DNA of 64,000 nt from Anopheles merus (GCF_017562075.2 NC_054084.1:23834285-23898284); one strand, 5' to 3'. Counted from the first letter of the stretch, positions 26,006 through 38,798 are shown. Translations and numbers: made by a program. The notes: generated from the sequence alone by a model not told the origin.

Positions 26006-26640
26006 TATTTATCAATTGCTCCCAATAATAGTATTTGTCGTAGATTGTTTGCTTTCCAGAGTTTCACACTTTATCTCAACGATATTTTAATGGTGCATTT
26101 TTATGATGAATGGAAATGGAGTATAAGTATTTTTCTAAAAAAAAAATGTTAAACTTCATCTGTAAGCCTTACTGGTATCATGAAAAGTGTTCCAGGAATC
26201 TTAAACAATATATCCGATATTCATTCGCCATATTCACGTCTATTGATTTTACTTCATCTCAATGCCACTAACTAAAAAAACAAAAATTAGAAACCCAAAA
26301 CGGACGAAGAATACTTAGTTTAAAATATTCTCAATATAAAAAAGGGTTTGTTTATTGAAAAATAATAATGCTTTTGTATAAAAAGGAAAAAAATACATGA
26401 TAAATAAACTCGCATACATTTAAACACTTTGAAAAACAAAATTTCGTTCCACCTGCTTCTGCAGGACAAATCAAGGTATTAGGTCCATCGTGACAATGAT
26501 TGTTCATGTTTGAGCGTAAATAACTAAAGTCATTGTCTTGAATATTGCAGTGACCATTGATCATTATGAATATGATCAATAATATCTTGTGAAATATTAA
26601 CGTCGGTACACTTCAACAATTGAAGTACTGTACTCTACAC
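26006..26640. other. Spacer between IR genes 1 and 2
   Basis: AT-rich, no gene. The last 130 bp or so, from CATTGTCTTGAATA onward, are similar to the region just upstream of the third IR gene, so the duplication unit includes promoter-proximal DNA. Confidence 0.6.
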
Positions 26641-26645
26641 AGTCA

Positions 26646-26678
26646 ACTCAGTGCATTATCGAGTGTTCATTTGAAAGT
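26646..26678 (+). promoter_or_regulatory. Initiator-like TCAGT and 29-nt leader of the second IR gene
   Basis: TCAGT at 26648-26652 fits the arthropod initiator; its A (26650) lies 29 nt before the ATG at 26679. The leader GTGTTCATTTGAAAGT is shared exactly with the third gene. Relative to the third gene, about 11 nt just upstream of the initiator are missing. Confidence 0.5.
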
Positions 26679-28608
26679 ATGCAGCTACTAAAACTCTTCT
26701 TCTTCATGCTGATTTCCTTATGTGATGGAAAACAAATTATTGACAAACTCTTTTCACACCTTGAACATACGATCTCGATGCTACAAGACAGTTCAACAAA
26801 ATCAAACCAATTCAATGTATGGTTTAGCTTACCAAAAAGTGAACACAGTGACCCTGAATGGTTCGTACCATTGCAACGTTTGCTAGCGTGCGCCAATACT
26901 ACGAAAATTATCATGACACAATCGCCAGATGCAAATCCTGTTCTGGAGATTATCGATGAGCTGCCTATACCATTCGTTGTGGTAATGTTTGTTTATCAGG
27001 TGATTCACTTCGCTTTTCCAGAATAATTCCATTCGCTAATCTTCATCCGAAATTTATTTTTGACAGTCCAGCACAATGTTCTTAAACTGGTTTGTAGAGT
27101 TGACGAAACGACACATGAGAACGAAAATGATATTCATCACAGAGTTGGTGAAACCATCAGAAATATCTGGACTTATGAAAGCCATGCCAAAAGTGGAATT
27201 TTACCATGTTCTATATTTAACGTACAGTCAAAAACGTAACATTATACAGCCAATGACCTACCATCCGTTTCTTCAGACCTTGAAAGTTCACTCCTTGGAC
27301 GATTTCCAACATTTGTTTCCTAACTACCAAAGAAACTATTACGGCAAGCAAGTAAATGTATCTTGCATGTTAGCTTCACCATTCATAGAATCCAGTATAA
27401 CACAAAACCGTGTAGATGGCATTGATATTCGTTTGTTGTCAACATTTAGCCGTATGCATAATATACAGTTTAACGTGATTGTTTCGTTTGAAACAAAAAA
27501 AGGATCAATTAAATTTCATAAGAAAGCTACCGAAAGTCGATCTGTTATCTGGTTGAATCGTTTAAGGTGGAGAGTATTTAAAAAATATGAAGTCCCTGTG
27601 CCAGATTTGATTGAGTATGTAATTATTGCTCCTCGTGGAGCACCACTAACCATACCGGAAATATTCCTACGACCATTCACCTTTGCTTCCTGGATGCTTT
27701 TGCTCGTGATCGTTTTGGTCAGTTTTTTAGTGATGTGGAATACTGGGCAATACTTTCGCAACGATCTGATTTTGCTGCCATTCTGTGGCATCGAGCGATA
27801 CAATTTAAACGACACGAGAGCATTGGAAAAGATGATTGTTGTAGGCTTGATGGTGTTTTACTTTGTGATACAAAGTGGGTATGAATCAATCATCATTTCG
27901 TTGATCTCAGAAGTTCCATTTCATCCCGATATAGAAACGTTAGATCGCTTAAGAGAAAAATCCATGCCAGTAATACTGTATGATCGAGAGAATCAAAACT
28001 TTTTCAAAACATTGTTGGAAGAGAAGAATATTACTGTGATTTTGGATTCATCAGATTTTTTTACTAGTGTACGCAGCAATGTTTCTATGGTTCATAATAG
28101 ACGATCTGCAATGAATATTGTGCATCATCCTTTTAATTATGATTTATCGCATAACCGCAAGAAGTACAGCATTCTGCAGGATTCGTTTGCTCCTCATCCA
28201 ACAAGTTTTACTTTTTTTAAGCGATCAATGATGCAAGAAATATTTCACAAGCATGTAATAACTGTGTTTGAATCAGGTTTGTTTTTGCATTGGTACTCGC
28301 AGCGGCAACAAAGAAATACGAAGCATACAAACATTGAGGGAGGAAATGAAGACGGAGATATAGTTAAATTTAATGATCTTGCACCATTTTGGGCAGTAAT
28401 TGGGATAGGATGGACGCTAAGTATTGTTGTGTTTATATTAGAACGGTTTACAAATCTAAGTTTGGAACTTAAGCTGAAAGCACCGCATGTAAAATCCTTT
28501 GGAAACCAACCAGAAATGAAAAAAAGAAAAAGAAGGATGCAGAATGATATTCCTCATGAATATGCATTAATTTCTGCCAATAATGCCCTTTCCGTTTTAA
28601 GTTTGTAG
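26679..28608 (+). CDS. Divergent ionotropic receptor (IR), 620 aa, second intact gene
   Basis: Exons 26679-26999 and 27067-28608 join in phase 0 across a 67-bp intron (CAG|GTGATT ... GACAG|TCC). MQLLKLFFFMLISLCDG is the likely signal peptide. Layout as in its neighbours: extracellular ligand-binding lobe, TM1 from about residue 313, pore loop LILLPFCGIERYN, TM2, second lobe with several NxS/T sites, TM3 from about 548. It carries two extra residues in exon 1 (KSNQFNVWF). Its cytoplasmic tail is about 30 residues longer than that of the first gene, with a basic patch KKRKRRMQND before the end. Expected role: a chemosensory cation-channel subunit; ligand unknown. The stop codon is part of a perfect 16-bp palindrome. 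The nearest AATAAA is about 540 nt further on (29149). Confidence 0.93.
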
Positions 28609-28623
28609 GCTGAAATTTCAGCC
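28608..28623. repeat. Perfect 16-bp palindrome at the stop codon of IR gene 2
   Basis: GGCTGAAATTTCAGCC is its own reverse complement. Its first base is the last base of the TAG stop. In RNA it could form a short stem only poorly, since it has no loop; as DNA it could be a dimer-binding site or simply chance. Confidence 0.6.
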
Positions 28624-30450
28624 TGTCAGATGTGTGCATTGTATAGCAGTTTTTGAGCAGCTATCAAAGTCGGTATAATATACAGGTGGACCTATCCCAA
28701 GGTGTATGAATTTAGAAGGCTGATTGTTATCACTTCAGCTTCTGAATGAAGATTGTTTTGTGTATTCGTCAAGTCAAGTTCGTTTAGAAAGTATGTTGGA
28801 GCAAAAGCCTTCACCCGTCCTGTCAAAAAGTGATGTTCAAAATTGGTTATAAAAAAATGCTATGAAACCACCTAGACTACATACACTTTGATTCTAGATT
28901 CCACCACCTGACCTCTTTGATGCACTTTGGGATAAATGTTGCTGAATTGGGAATTATAGCTTTGAGGCTAGAATAATCTAGGCTGAAAAATGTAGGCTAG
29001 TTTTGTGTGTGGTTTTGTACGGAGTGTTTACATGATTTCAGCCGCCAACTATTGAACTCCATGTAAATGAAAGCTGGCAAGTATCGTGAAGGGCCACAAT
29101 AATAGAGTGTTTCGTAGAACTAATGTTATAAAACCGTTATCGAGCCCAAATAAACAAAGTTTTGCTATTTTTGATCATCTATTTCCCTTACGGAATTAAG
29201 ACTTTTCTTTGTGCCTTCATTTACAAAATTTATTTAATTTTATTTGCCATTATATTTCCCGGTACCTTCAAAATGAATGATTGACTTACAAATTTTTACA
29301 AAATCAATTTAAATATAGCTGCAAGTAATTCAGCAAAGAAACTAGACCGGATAGTATAAACGTACTATGTACTACTACTATAGTATAAACGTGATATTGG
29401 GGAAGCAAATGTTTAGTAGCGATTGAGCCATGGTCAGAAAGGCTTCATCGTTAAATGTTTACATATACTAGTTGAAAAACGTTCAAAAGCACCTTAACAT
29501 AGTTAACTTGGTTGGCATTAACGGTGTATTTGGCATCTAAAATGATGTTATTGTAAAGTAGAAGAGTAAGTTTGAAATCTACACCTCAGGTATTGATGTT
29601 CATGCGATGGATGTTTGTCAGAATAGTTTGGGCCTGAAGACTCCAACAATTTCATAAGAATGTTTGTTTGATGGTATTCCACGCAATTGATTAACTTTGT
29701 GGTATAGTAAGACATGCTTGTTTGTATTGGAATCTTAAGACATATACTTCATAATTATGCATATTAAAAGCTAAAACAACCAAAACTGGGTGGAATTCTT
29801 TGCCAAGCATTTATTGTAGAAACGGGCCAAAAAATTAGTCCTTTTTCCCGCTAATTGTTTCTAGAGCCCCGAATCTATCTTTATGTCTTTTTTATCCCAT
29901 TTTGATCAGTTAAGTTCCTATCGGTTTGGGTATATTCGCTATCTTCGGATATCTACTGTTTATGACAGGTCGTTGGGTACTTTTATAACCAAAGTTTCCA
30001 ACAATGCACCTTCACCTTTATTAACTTGATAAAGTTTTCAAAATCCTTTTTAGAAAATTGAATAAAGTGAAACCACGATAAACAAAAAATCTCAGATAAA
30101 AAACTCGTTGAAAATATTTCATACACAATAAAAAGGGCTTGGCGATAGAAATTTGTATGTGTATTAAAATGCTATAAAAATAATGGAGTGAGACATATGA
30201 TCGCATGAAATGAATTAGACTTAGAATCCAGTACGAATTTTGATCTGGTTTTGCCGAAATTGATTGTATATTTTAGAATTACTTACTTACGTACATTATT
30301 ATATATTTGAATATAAATTATTAAAAAAAAGAAGACATTGTCTTGAATAATGCTGTGATCATTATTCAAAATGGACACTTGTATCTTTTTAAATATTAAC
30401 GCCGGTACACTTGAACACTTGAAGTACTGTTCTCTGCGCAATCAACTAAG
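28624..30450. other. Spacer between IR genes 2 and 3
   Basis: 1.8 kb of AT-rich sequence without a gene. It includes AATAAA at 29149-29154, which may end the second IR transcript, and a 12-bp direct repeat TAGTATAAACGT near 29353 and 29380. The final stretch from about 30336 is homologous to the DNA upstream of the second IR gene. Confidence 0.6.
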
Positions 30451-30454
30451 TGTC

Positions 30455-30487
30455 ATTCAGTGCATCGTCGGGTGTTCATTTGAAAGT
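30455..30487 (+). promoter_or_regulatory. Initiator-like TCAGT and 29-nt leader of the third IR gene
   Basis: CATTCAGTGCATC has its initiator A at 30459, exactly 29 nt before the ATG at 30488, the same spacing as in both neighbours. The in-frame upstream ATG at 30371 lies before this initiator and is therefore unlikely to be in the mRNA. Confidence 0.5.
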
Positions 30488-32332
30488 ATGCAGTTACTGG
30501 CGATCTGCTTCTTCTTGGATGTGATTCTCTTATGTGATGGAAAACAAATCATTGAGAAGCTCTTTACACACCTTGAGCATACGATTTTAATGCTCCAAGA
30601 CAGTTCCAAAAGTTCGAATGATGTATGGTTTAGCTTACCGAACAGTAAATACAGTGACCCTGAATGGTTCCTACCATTGCAACGTTTGTTATCGTGCTCC
30701 AATAATACAAAAATTATCATGACACAATCGCCAGATGCAAACCCTGTTCTGAAGATTATCGATGAGCTGCCTATACCATTCGTTGTGGTAATGTTTGTTT
30801 ATCAGGTATGGTTATCTTCGCTTGTCTAGAATAATTCCATTCGCTTAATCTCTTTCAACATTTCTTCTTGCCAGTCCAGCACAATGTTCTTAAATTGGTT
30901 ACTGGAGTTAAAGAACCGGCACATGAGAACGAAGATCATACTCATCATCGAACTGGAGACACTATCAGAAATATCTGGGCTTTTAAAATCCATGCCAAAA
31001 GTTGAGATCTACCATGTTCTATATTTAACGTACAGTCAACAACGTAATATTATACAGCCAATGACATATCATCCGTTTCTTCAGACCTTGAAAGTTCACT
31101 CCTTAGACGATTTCCATCATTTCTTTCCCAACTACCAAAGAAACTATTACGGCAAGCAAGTGAATGTGTCGTGTATGTTAGCTGCACCATTTATTGAATC
31201 TAGTTCAAAAATACTGCAAGCTACTGGCATCGACATCCGTTTGCTATCCACGTTTGGCCGTGTGCATAACATACAATTTAATGCGTTAATATCGTTTCAT
31301 TCAAGAACAAGAGCATTTCAATTCCATAAGAAGGCTATCGAAAGTGGATCGGTGATCTGGTTGAATCGTTTAACATGGAAGAAGCTTTCAAAATATGAAA
31401 TCCTTCTGCCAGATTTGATTGAGTATGTAATTATTGCTCCTCGTGGAGCACCACTAACCATACCGGAAATATTCCTACAACCACTCACCTTTGCTTCCTG
31501 GATGCTGTTGCTCGTGATCGTTTTGGTCAGCTTTGTAGTGATGTGGAATACTGGGCAATACTTTCGCAACGATCTGATTTTGCTGCCATTCTGTGGCATC
31601 GAGCGATACAATTTAAACGACACGAGAGCATTGGAAAAGATGATTGTTGTAGGCTTGATGGTGTTTTACTTTGTGATACAAAGTGGATATGAATCAATCA
31701 TCATTTCGTTGATCTCAGAAGTTCCTTTTCATCCCGATATAGAAACGTTAGATCGCCTAAGAGAAAAATCCATGCCAGTAATACTGTATGATCATAGCAA
31801 CCAGGAATTTTTCAAAACACTTTTGGAAGAAAAGAACATTACTGTGATTTTAGACACAACTTCAATGTTTACTAGTTTAGGAAACAATCTGTCAATGGTT
31901 CACAATCGACGATCTGCTTCTAATATCATACATTTGCCTGGTTTTTATGATAAAATCCACAATCGCAAGAAGTACAGCATTCTGCAAGATTCTTTTGCTC
32001 CCCATCCTGCATGTTTTACTTTTTTAAAGCGATCAATGATACAGGAAATATTTAACAAGCATGTATTAACTGTGTTTGAGTCAGGTTTGTTTCTCGTGTG
32101 GTATTCACAGCGGCAACAGATGTTTACGAAACATACAAGTAAGGAAGGAGAAAACGAAGGCAGTGATATTGTTAAGTTCGATGATCTAGCACCATTTTGG
32201 GCTGTTGTGGGTATAGGATGGACGCTAAGTATTGTTGCGTTTTTGTTAGAACGATTCACAAACTTAAGCATGGAACTTAAGCTGAAGGCACCCCAACAGA
32301 AAGTTAACGAAAACTTATTCTCGTATTATTAA
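30488..32332 (+). CDS. Divergent ionotropic receptor (IR), 591 aa, third intact gene
   Basis: Exons 30488-30805 and 30875-32332 join in phase 0 across a 69-bp intron (CAG|GTATGG ... TTGCCAG|TCC). I chose the ATG at 30488 because MQLLAICFFLDVILLCDG aligns with the signal peptides of the neighbours; the open frame continues upstream to 30371 without homology. The ligand-binding lobe, TM1 (from about residue 312), pore loop, TM2, second lobe and TM3 (from about 547) are all present and intact. As in the paralogs, it is expected to be a chemosensory channel subunit with unknown ligand. The C-terminus after LKLKAPQQ is short and unlike both neighbours, and a SINE begins immediately behind the stop, so the insertion may have replaced the original tail and 3' UTR. 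Confidence 0.93.
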
Positions 32333-32333
32333 T

Positions 32334-32540
32334 ATCTTCTTCTTTTACTTTTGGATCAACAACCGTTGTCGGTCAAGGCTTGCCTGTACCACTTGGGTTG
32401 GCTTTCAGTGACTTTAAGGAATTTTCCCCCCATAGCAAGATAGTCAGTCTTACGTATGACAGCACGGTCTTTTTAGGGCTTGAACCCATGACGGGCATGT
32501 TGTTAAGTCGTACTAGTTGACGACTTTACCACGAGACTGG
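32334..32540 (-). mobile_element. SINE (tRNA-derived, Sine200/SINEX-like) directly behind IR gene 3
   Basis: On the minus strand it starts near CCAGTCTCGTGGTAAAGTCG (A-box-like TGGTAAAGTCG), has the B-box GGTTCAAGCC after ATGCCCGTCAT, and ends in GTTGTTGATCCAAAAGTAAAAGAAGAAG. The 3' half belongs to the same subfamily as the copy at 18308, and differs from that at 52379. The flanks are AT-rich (ATTATTAATAT and TTAATAATAT) and resemble each other, but an exact target duplication is not clear. It begins two bases after the IR stop codon, in antisense to the gene. Confidence 0.85.
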
Positions 32541-35500
32541 TTAATAATATAGTCCAAAATATTCTGTATATGAAGCTGTTTGCCTTCTGTTCTGATGTCC
32601 AAACAAATTGTCAAGCTTGCTCATAGCTAGTAATTTTCGTATATTTAATTATGAGCTCGGCTTTTCTTACAGTTTCACTGCACAACTCGGTTTCCGGGGT
32701 ATAATAACAAAAAAAAAAATAATACGAGAGTTAAATTTTTATAATATAATAATTAAACGTTTGTTTGAACAAATTTTATAAATGTTCAATCATTCCTATC
32801 ATCAAAATTTAAGTAACTTTATTCTTTTTGTTGTTTACAAACTTTGAACTCATTGGCCTCAATCGCCTCTTTTAATAGGTGAATAAATTCTATACTCAAA
32901 ATCTAACATTCTTCTTTGCAAGCCATTTGAGGCTTGCAAATTACCTTATTCTGGGTAGTCTAGGTTGACTTAAAGCTATAATCTGTTGATTTTATTTTTA
33001 AAAACATTATCTGTAACAAATGTAGTTTAGGTTAGAGTTCTTTATAAATGTTAGTACTACGAAAGAAGTTTACGTTGGCAATCGCTGTCTGGTGAGAGGA
33101 TGGTTTCGATGCTGTGGTTCAATTGGCAGGTGATGCGTTCCTCAGAATATCAATGGCATTTGGTTAAGAATTGGCGGACGGTCAAACTTTATCCTACACC
33201 ACAGCCATTCGCTTCTGTCCTCGTTAAAGAGAAAAGCTCCTAGGTTCATCATGCTGCACGAAAGAAAAACGCAAAAACTAGCTTTATCTTGCATTAGAAA
33301 TATCATATATTGTAGAAAAAACACGGTCTGAGCTTTCTTATGAACACGGTGGCGAGCCACAAAATAATCTATCTTCATTCATAGTCGATTTTCTACAAAT
33401 GCGCATTTTTTCGTCCTTTTTATAATACGTGTCTCAAACTCACCACGGTTCCAGCCAATTCCATAAAATCCCGAGGCTTATTTACTTATGTCAATAAATC
33501 AACATAAGAGACGGAAGTTACAGCGGTGCTCAATGTATACACAGCCTTTATGTGCGAATCATTATTATCATTCAGAGCGAAAAAAAAAATACACATTATA
33601 CAATATCTTGAAACAATAAAAAAAAAACAGGAAAATGTTCATTTTTAAAATAAAAATTTAAGCATGCAAAATTACATAATGATAATTAGATCATCAAAAG
33701 GTTTACTACGTTTATAGACTATGGAACACTAAAAGTATGATTCATATTCGTATAACTAGCTTTAATTAACAAACCGTACAAACCACAGCAAAAACCAATA
33801 AACAAATATTCAAAAAGTATTGATTCTCATAACACCTGTACAATAAAGCACTACGTGCGATACAACACAAATATAACCAATGAACGTCCTCAATGTATGG
33901 ATTTCGACGCCACTATTTTACTGTTCATAAATACTGCTTGCAACCATCAAAAGCCTGGTCATATAAACACAAACACTCCATCTGAAAACTAGCCCATCCA
34001 ACCAGCCACTGGCTGATTTGAGTGATTAGAAATTTATCCAACGTCGGTACAATTTCTATACATAAATTATAATAACTATCGTTCTACCAGCAATGCTGCA
34101 CCGGTATTCGTCCCCGGGTAAAGGTTGGAATCGGTTGGATTCGTTCACACGACTCACTGCTGCTAGACTCTAGGCCTCACATCAGACAAGAACGATGGCT
34201 TGAACAAAGCTCCTGCCTTCGATGGTTGCAGTCTCGTTTAATTTTCTCGAATTCAATATAAATCAAATCCAATCCGTCCAGATGTCCATATTTTGAATTA
34301 TTATGCAGCAGTGCAACCTGCAGTCCTATTGGCAGCATGCTGTCCCAAGAATCGGGCGCAACTGCGTGTGTGTTAGTGTGTGTGTATGGATGTGGATGTG
34401 TGTATCTTCCGGACAGCTAATATCCGTATGATTGGGTCACTCGAGCCTCGTAGCCTTCACGTTCGGCCCTTCCGCATTGTCTTATACTCTTTAATCCTTT
34501 TGATCTTCGCTTCACATGGACAATGATCGTCCGAGGATAAGTTCATCAGTCGAATTGTTTACGGCTATCACTCTTATCAGTGCATCGTGGTTCGAAACGG
34601 GCTCTCAGCTCACATCTGCATTGCACACCGTCTGTTTGGCATACATCCCGCATGATGGTATTGGTGGAGTTTCTCTTTATTAAATTGACCTCCGTGCTTC
34701 ACCTGCCCTTGTTTTACCCATCCTTACAGCCCGAAAGACAGCGAGGATTGCCTCTAAAACCAACCCTTACTACGGCCCGGGATTTATACTATCGATGAAC
34801 AATCGCTATGGTAATTGTTATCATAAATACGTAATAATCACTGTCATATTCATCATTCTTTCATGGAGCCGTTTGACGTTTTGGTGCATTCCCGCCTGCA
34901 ACGCGTTCGCGTGGCGGCTTCAATGTCACAGAGCTACCAAAACAGCGACGGGACAGCTGGCAGGTATTACTATCGCAGTCGACGCGGCTGTAGATGGTGA
35001 ACGTGTCACTGGGGAAGGCCATTTAATCTACTGTTTTGTGATTATTTGTGGTGCACATTGGTTTGTTATTTTGGCATCAATTGCACTAATCGTACGCCGT
35101 TTGAGCATCGCTCAGTCACACCGTTGCAATGACCGACCGTTGTGAAGGGGTGTATTGTGGGTGCCAACGATGCTGAAGATACCATCATAAACCGGTCCGT
35201 GAGCCGGATCGAATGGGACCGGAAGCGAATGAAGCAAATCGATCAGGATGAGCGCATTTACTTCGCACCAGAATCCAGTTCGATCGATTCCACCAAATGC
35301 CCCATCCCACCCAGCCCAAAACCCCGGGACAACGGCAGTCAGGGAAAATGCGCAGCGAAATGCCTGGTGCCACTCACGCTCGCGCCGCCAACTGACCATC
35401 AGAATTGCAAATAATTATTGTAATGCATCAATCAGAGATCCGGTTGATGTACAGATTGGTTATAAATTTACGCACGCATCCCGTCTCACATTTCCCAGTG

Positions 35501-38500
35501 CCCAAGCTCATCCTCTTCCCGTGCTTGGGGGCTGGATAATAAAACAACATTCAGTGTCTGTCAGTGTGTGCGCGCCGCTCCCGCTCGTCGGCTGTATCCG
35601 TAAATCCATCCGTACACGGAACACCGTTCCAGCACACCCCAATGAGAACTGCTGCAGTCGGACAATGCAGTCGGAGCTACACGATAAACTCGATACACAT
35701 TAAACTCATCGCCACACAAATAAAACACGCTTCAGTTCGAATCGATGGGAATAAATCTGTTTGATTAAATAATTATAAACCCGGGCTCGAAAACTGGGCA
35801 GCCATCGATGGACGGTGGGAATACGATACGAGTGAGCAAGGAATGGATTTATGCAAAACATAACCAAAACCAAAAAGAAGCATGATGTTTGTGTGCAAAG
35901 GAGAAGGAAGAGGGTCACTTAATTAAACAGAATATATATTTAGTAACACTTTTGATATGAGCTAAACACCATTTCGTCGATTTATATTGCACGAATAGCT
36001 CTAGATAAAGGAATAAACATGGCACGTGTTCATTGTATACTTCTGAAAAGTGTTGTTTCCTTAGTTCAGAGGAAATAAAGAACACAAATTGATGGATTTG
36101 ACCAATTCTCCTATCTGGCCAGCTGAGCAGCAGCAAAACAAAAACAACTTTTTGATGTCTTCTGACACACACGACGGCCCATCCATGCACCCCCCTTTTG
36201 GCTTCACCTTTGATCGATCTGATCTTCCTGCCCGTCCAGCCGGATATCATGTCACCCATTGCGTCCCATTTTCACACTCACCCACCCACCTCCACCCTCC
36301 TCCTCAACAAACCGAACCGAACAGAGGTGGCAAATGGTTCGGCATTTGCATGCAACTCGATCGACAGCGAAATCAACGAGACAGCTCAAGTGCTGACGTT
36401 GATGGACGAGATTGGTCCCGGGCCCGAGCGCGGCTGAGCAAGCAAACGGACAGTTCAGCAAAAAATAAATATCGCGATACACACACGCACACGCACGGGC
36501 TCATAAAAAAGCACTGTCCGCTGCTGCCCTCGCCAGCACTGCGGCCAGAACCCTTATCAATCAAACAAATCATCACACGTTTGACATTTTAATGCTATTT
36601 TACCGCTCGCAACCGGGACTGCTGATGGTGCTTCGAGGAAGTGTTAGCGGCGAATAAAGTTTTTTCGATTACATGTAGTTGGACGTTGCAATTTCTCTGT
36701 CCATTTCCCAGCGCCAAACGTTGCCAATCGATGTGACATCAATGAATTCGCGCGCATGCTAAAGCCGAGCTTGGTGGAACGGGCACGGACGTCAAGCAAT
36801 TCGAAATAAGATCAATGATGACGGATTAACTGTCCACTGCGGTACATGCTCCTCTGGTTGATGCATCATTTCCTTCGCTCGCTTGGACTGGCCCGATGCA
36901 AAACTTCTTGTCAATCAATCGAATGCAAAGCAACGTGTCATCTCGTTCGACGGAGCTGGAGTTGTCGCCAGGTATGTTGAGTCTTCGAAGATGATAGGGA
37001 TGGGAGTTTGGGTGAGGTTGAGTCCGTTGGTTATACCAACATCAAGTCAGCTGATGAAACCCGTTATGATGTGAGCCGCTGGAGGCCAGTTCAATTCGTT
37101 AATTATGAGTGACACTTGATGCATGCATGTAGCTGTAAGTCGCATGTGTAAGAAATGCATCGTTTTTAATGTACTTTTTTTTTTAAATTCTTAATAGAAA
37201 ACCTACAATTTTATGCCATAACTATGCAGATCATAATGCAGATATCTAACTGCAAAAATCCTTAAACTTTTGGCAATATTTTCAGACGGTTATACATTCA
37301 CCTCACTTATGTACTCCATAAGAACCTTATTTTCCACGTTGATTGGAAACTTTGGATGGAATTGATTTCATACCACAAAAGCAAATCATTTCAATCATCC
37401 GTATGATGTGTGAGACTGACAGCTATATATTGACAACACTGCCAAAATGACATGGTCCATCGACGATAATAGTATTGAAAGATGCTCTTTAGATCGTCCA
37501 AACCGTCCGATGTACCTCATATTGCAGAAAACAGTATTCTTTAATCACCTTTTCTATCATAAAACCCATCGGCTGGAATATCCATCTATCCTCTTAACAT
37601 TTGAGTAGCACGGAAGCTGACAGAAGAACTCCTTATCCAATGTAAAATTGCTCCATCATCAAGCGACAATTTCATGCCACAGCTCATCTACAAGCATCAA
37701 TATTTCATCCCCACGTTTGCTTCAGATTATGCAAATTTTCAACTTTGTAAGAGCTATTGACGGGCGACTATCGACAAGGTCATTATCCCGTTGGTTCAGA
37801 CAGTCGAGACGCTTTGCTGATTTTCACATATTGCAGACACATTCTGCACTTCAATGTCTTCCTCATATCAGATAAGATATAACATCATATTTGGTGATGC
37901 ATTATTTACAAAGCTGTTTACAAAAACTGTATAGCCCTTGGTTGTATTGTGCAAAACACTTCTTACCAACTTCGTAATGGTCCTAATTGATCCACAACCA
38001 CGTACTTGTTTAGGTTCCACATGGATTTTTCGGCAAATTGTCGGAACACATGTTAAACCGGAACCTGTTTGTGTCTTCCTGCAACGACCGTGTATCATCA
38101 TCGTTCAAGTTGTGCTAACCAAGTGCGAACATTTCCCCCAAAAGGCTCTTTGTCCATCATAAATAATTCATTCAAAATATGGTAAACAGTTTTTGAGCTG
38201 GCAAAACACAGACAGTCACGCATCCACGCACGCACTGCAGCGTTTTCTCGCGCGCGTACAACGCTCCGGCACGACTTGCAACTCCTCGCACGGGAACGGT
38301 CTCAACGGTAGAAAGCGAAACTCGCGCGAAAATCAACCTGTTGCACGGTGAAGGCTCTGCTCACGACACTCGACCGTAAACCTAGACGCCCGAGCCGCTC
38401 CTGTTCCCTCCCACCACTCATTGGGAAGGAACATCGACGCAATAAAACGCAAATTGTGGTTACAAATGGATCGGCTTGCCCTCATTCCGGCTAACTGGAG

Positions 38501-38798
38501 GCATTTGCTTGCCATTGGAATCATTGATTTCGTGCATCAATAGTACGGTTGCATTTTGACAGCCTTGGGCTTTCGTGGATTGCTCGATGAGAGTGTATGT
38601 ACATGGTGTTTCGCTAGAGATGGATAACTCCTGGAAACGTGACTTAAAGCCTAGAGGCAGCGACCATATCCCAATGACTCAACCATTAGTCAATCACCCA
38701 TACTACACCGACTGACTGACAGTTGACAGTGGTTCACTGTTCGCTGGAATCAATGAATATGCTGCAACACTTCTCAAGCGGCCAGTTGCAACTGCTGC
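32541..38798. other. Intergenic, no supported gene
   Basis: AT-rich to 34 kb, then more GC-rich with a GT-rich stretch at 34373-34402. Open frames at 34795-35145 (two hydrophobic stretches), 35142-35703 (several overlapping frames) and 36089-36592 have no recognised domain and overlap other open frames. No promoter, RNA or transposon feature is recognised. Confidence 0.5.

Noticed and set aside
30371..30487. Upstream in-frame ATG extending IR gene 3 by 39 residues
   Set aside because: Residues have no counterpart in the paralogs, would bury the signal peptide, and lie upstream of the initiator-like motif.
34795..35145. 116-codon ATG frame with two hydrophobic stretches
   Set aside because: No family resemblance, no splice or promoter context, and an overlapping frame at the end; I cannot support it as a gene.
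36089..36592. 167-codon frame, one of the longest outside the IR genes
   Set aside because: Proline/histidine/arginine-rich low-complexity reading with overlapping open frames on both strands, including a CACACA tract; no domain.
37868..38160. Minus-strand reading around RTITKLVR that hints at a transposase helix-turn-helix
   Set aside because: Only a few residues match the expectation, there are stops in the neighbourhood, and no inverted repeats or catalytic motif are visible.
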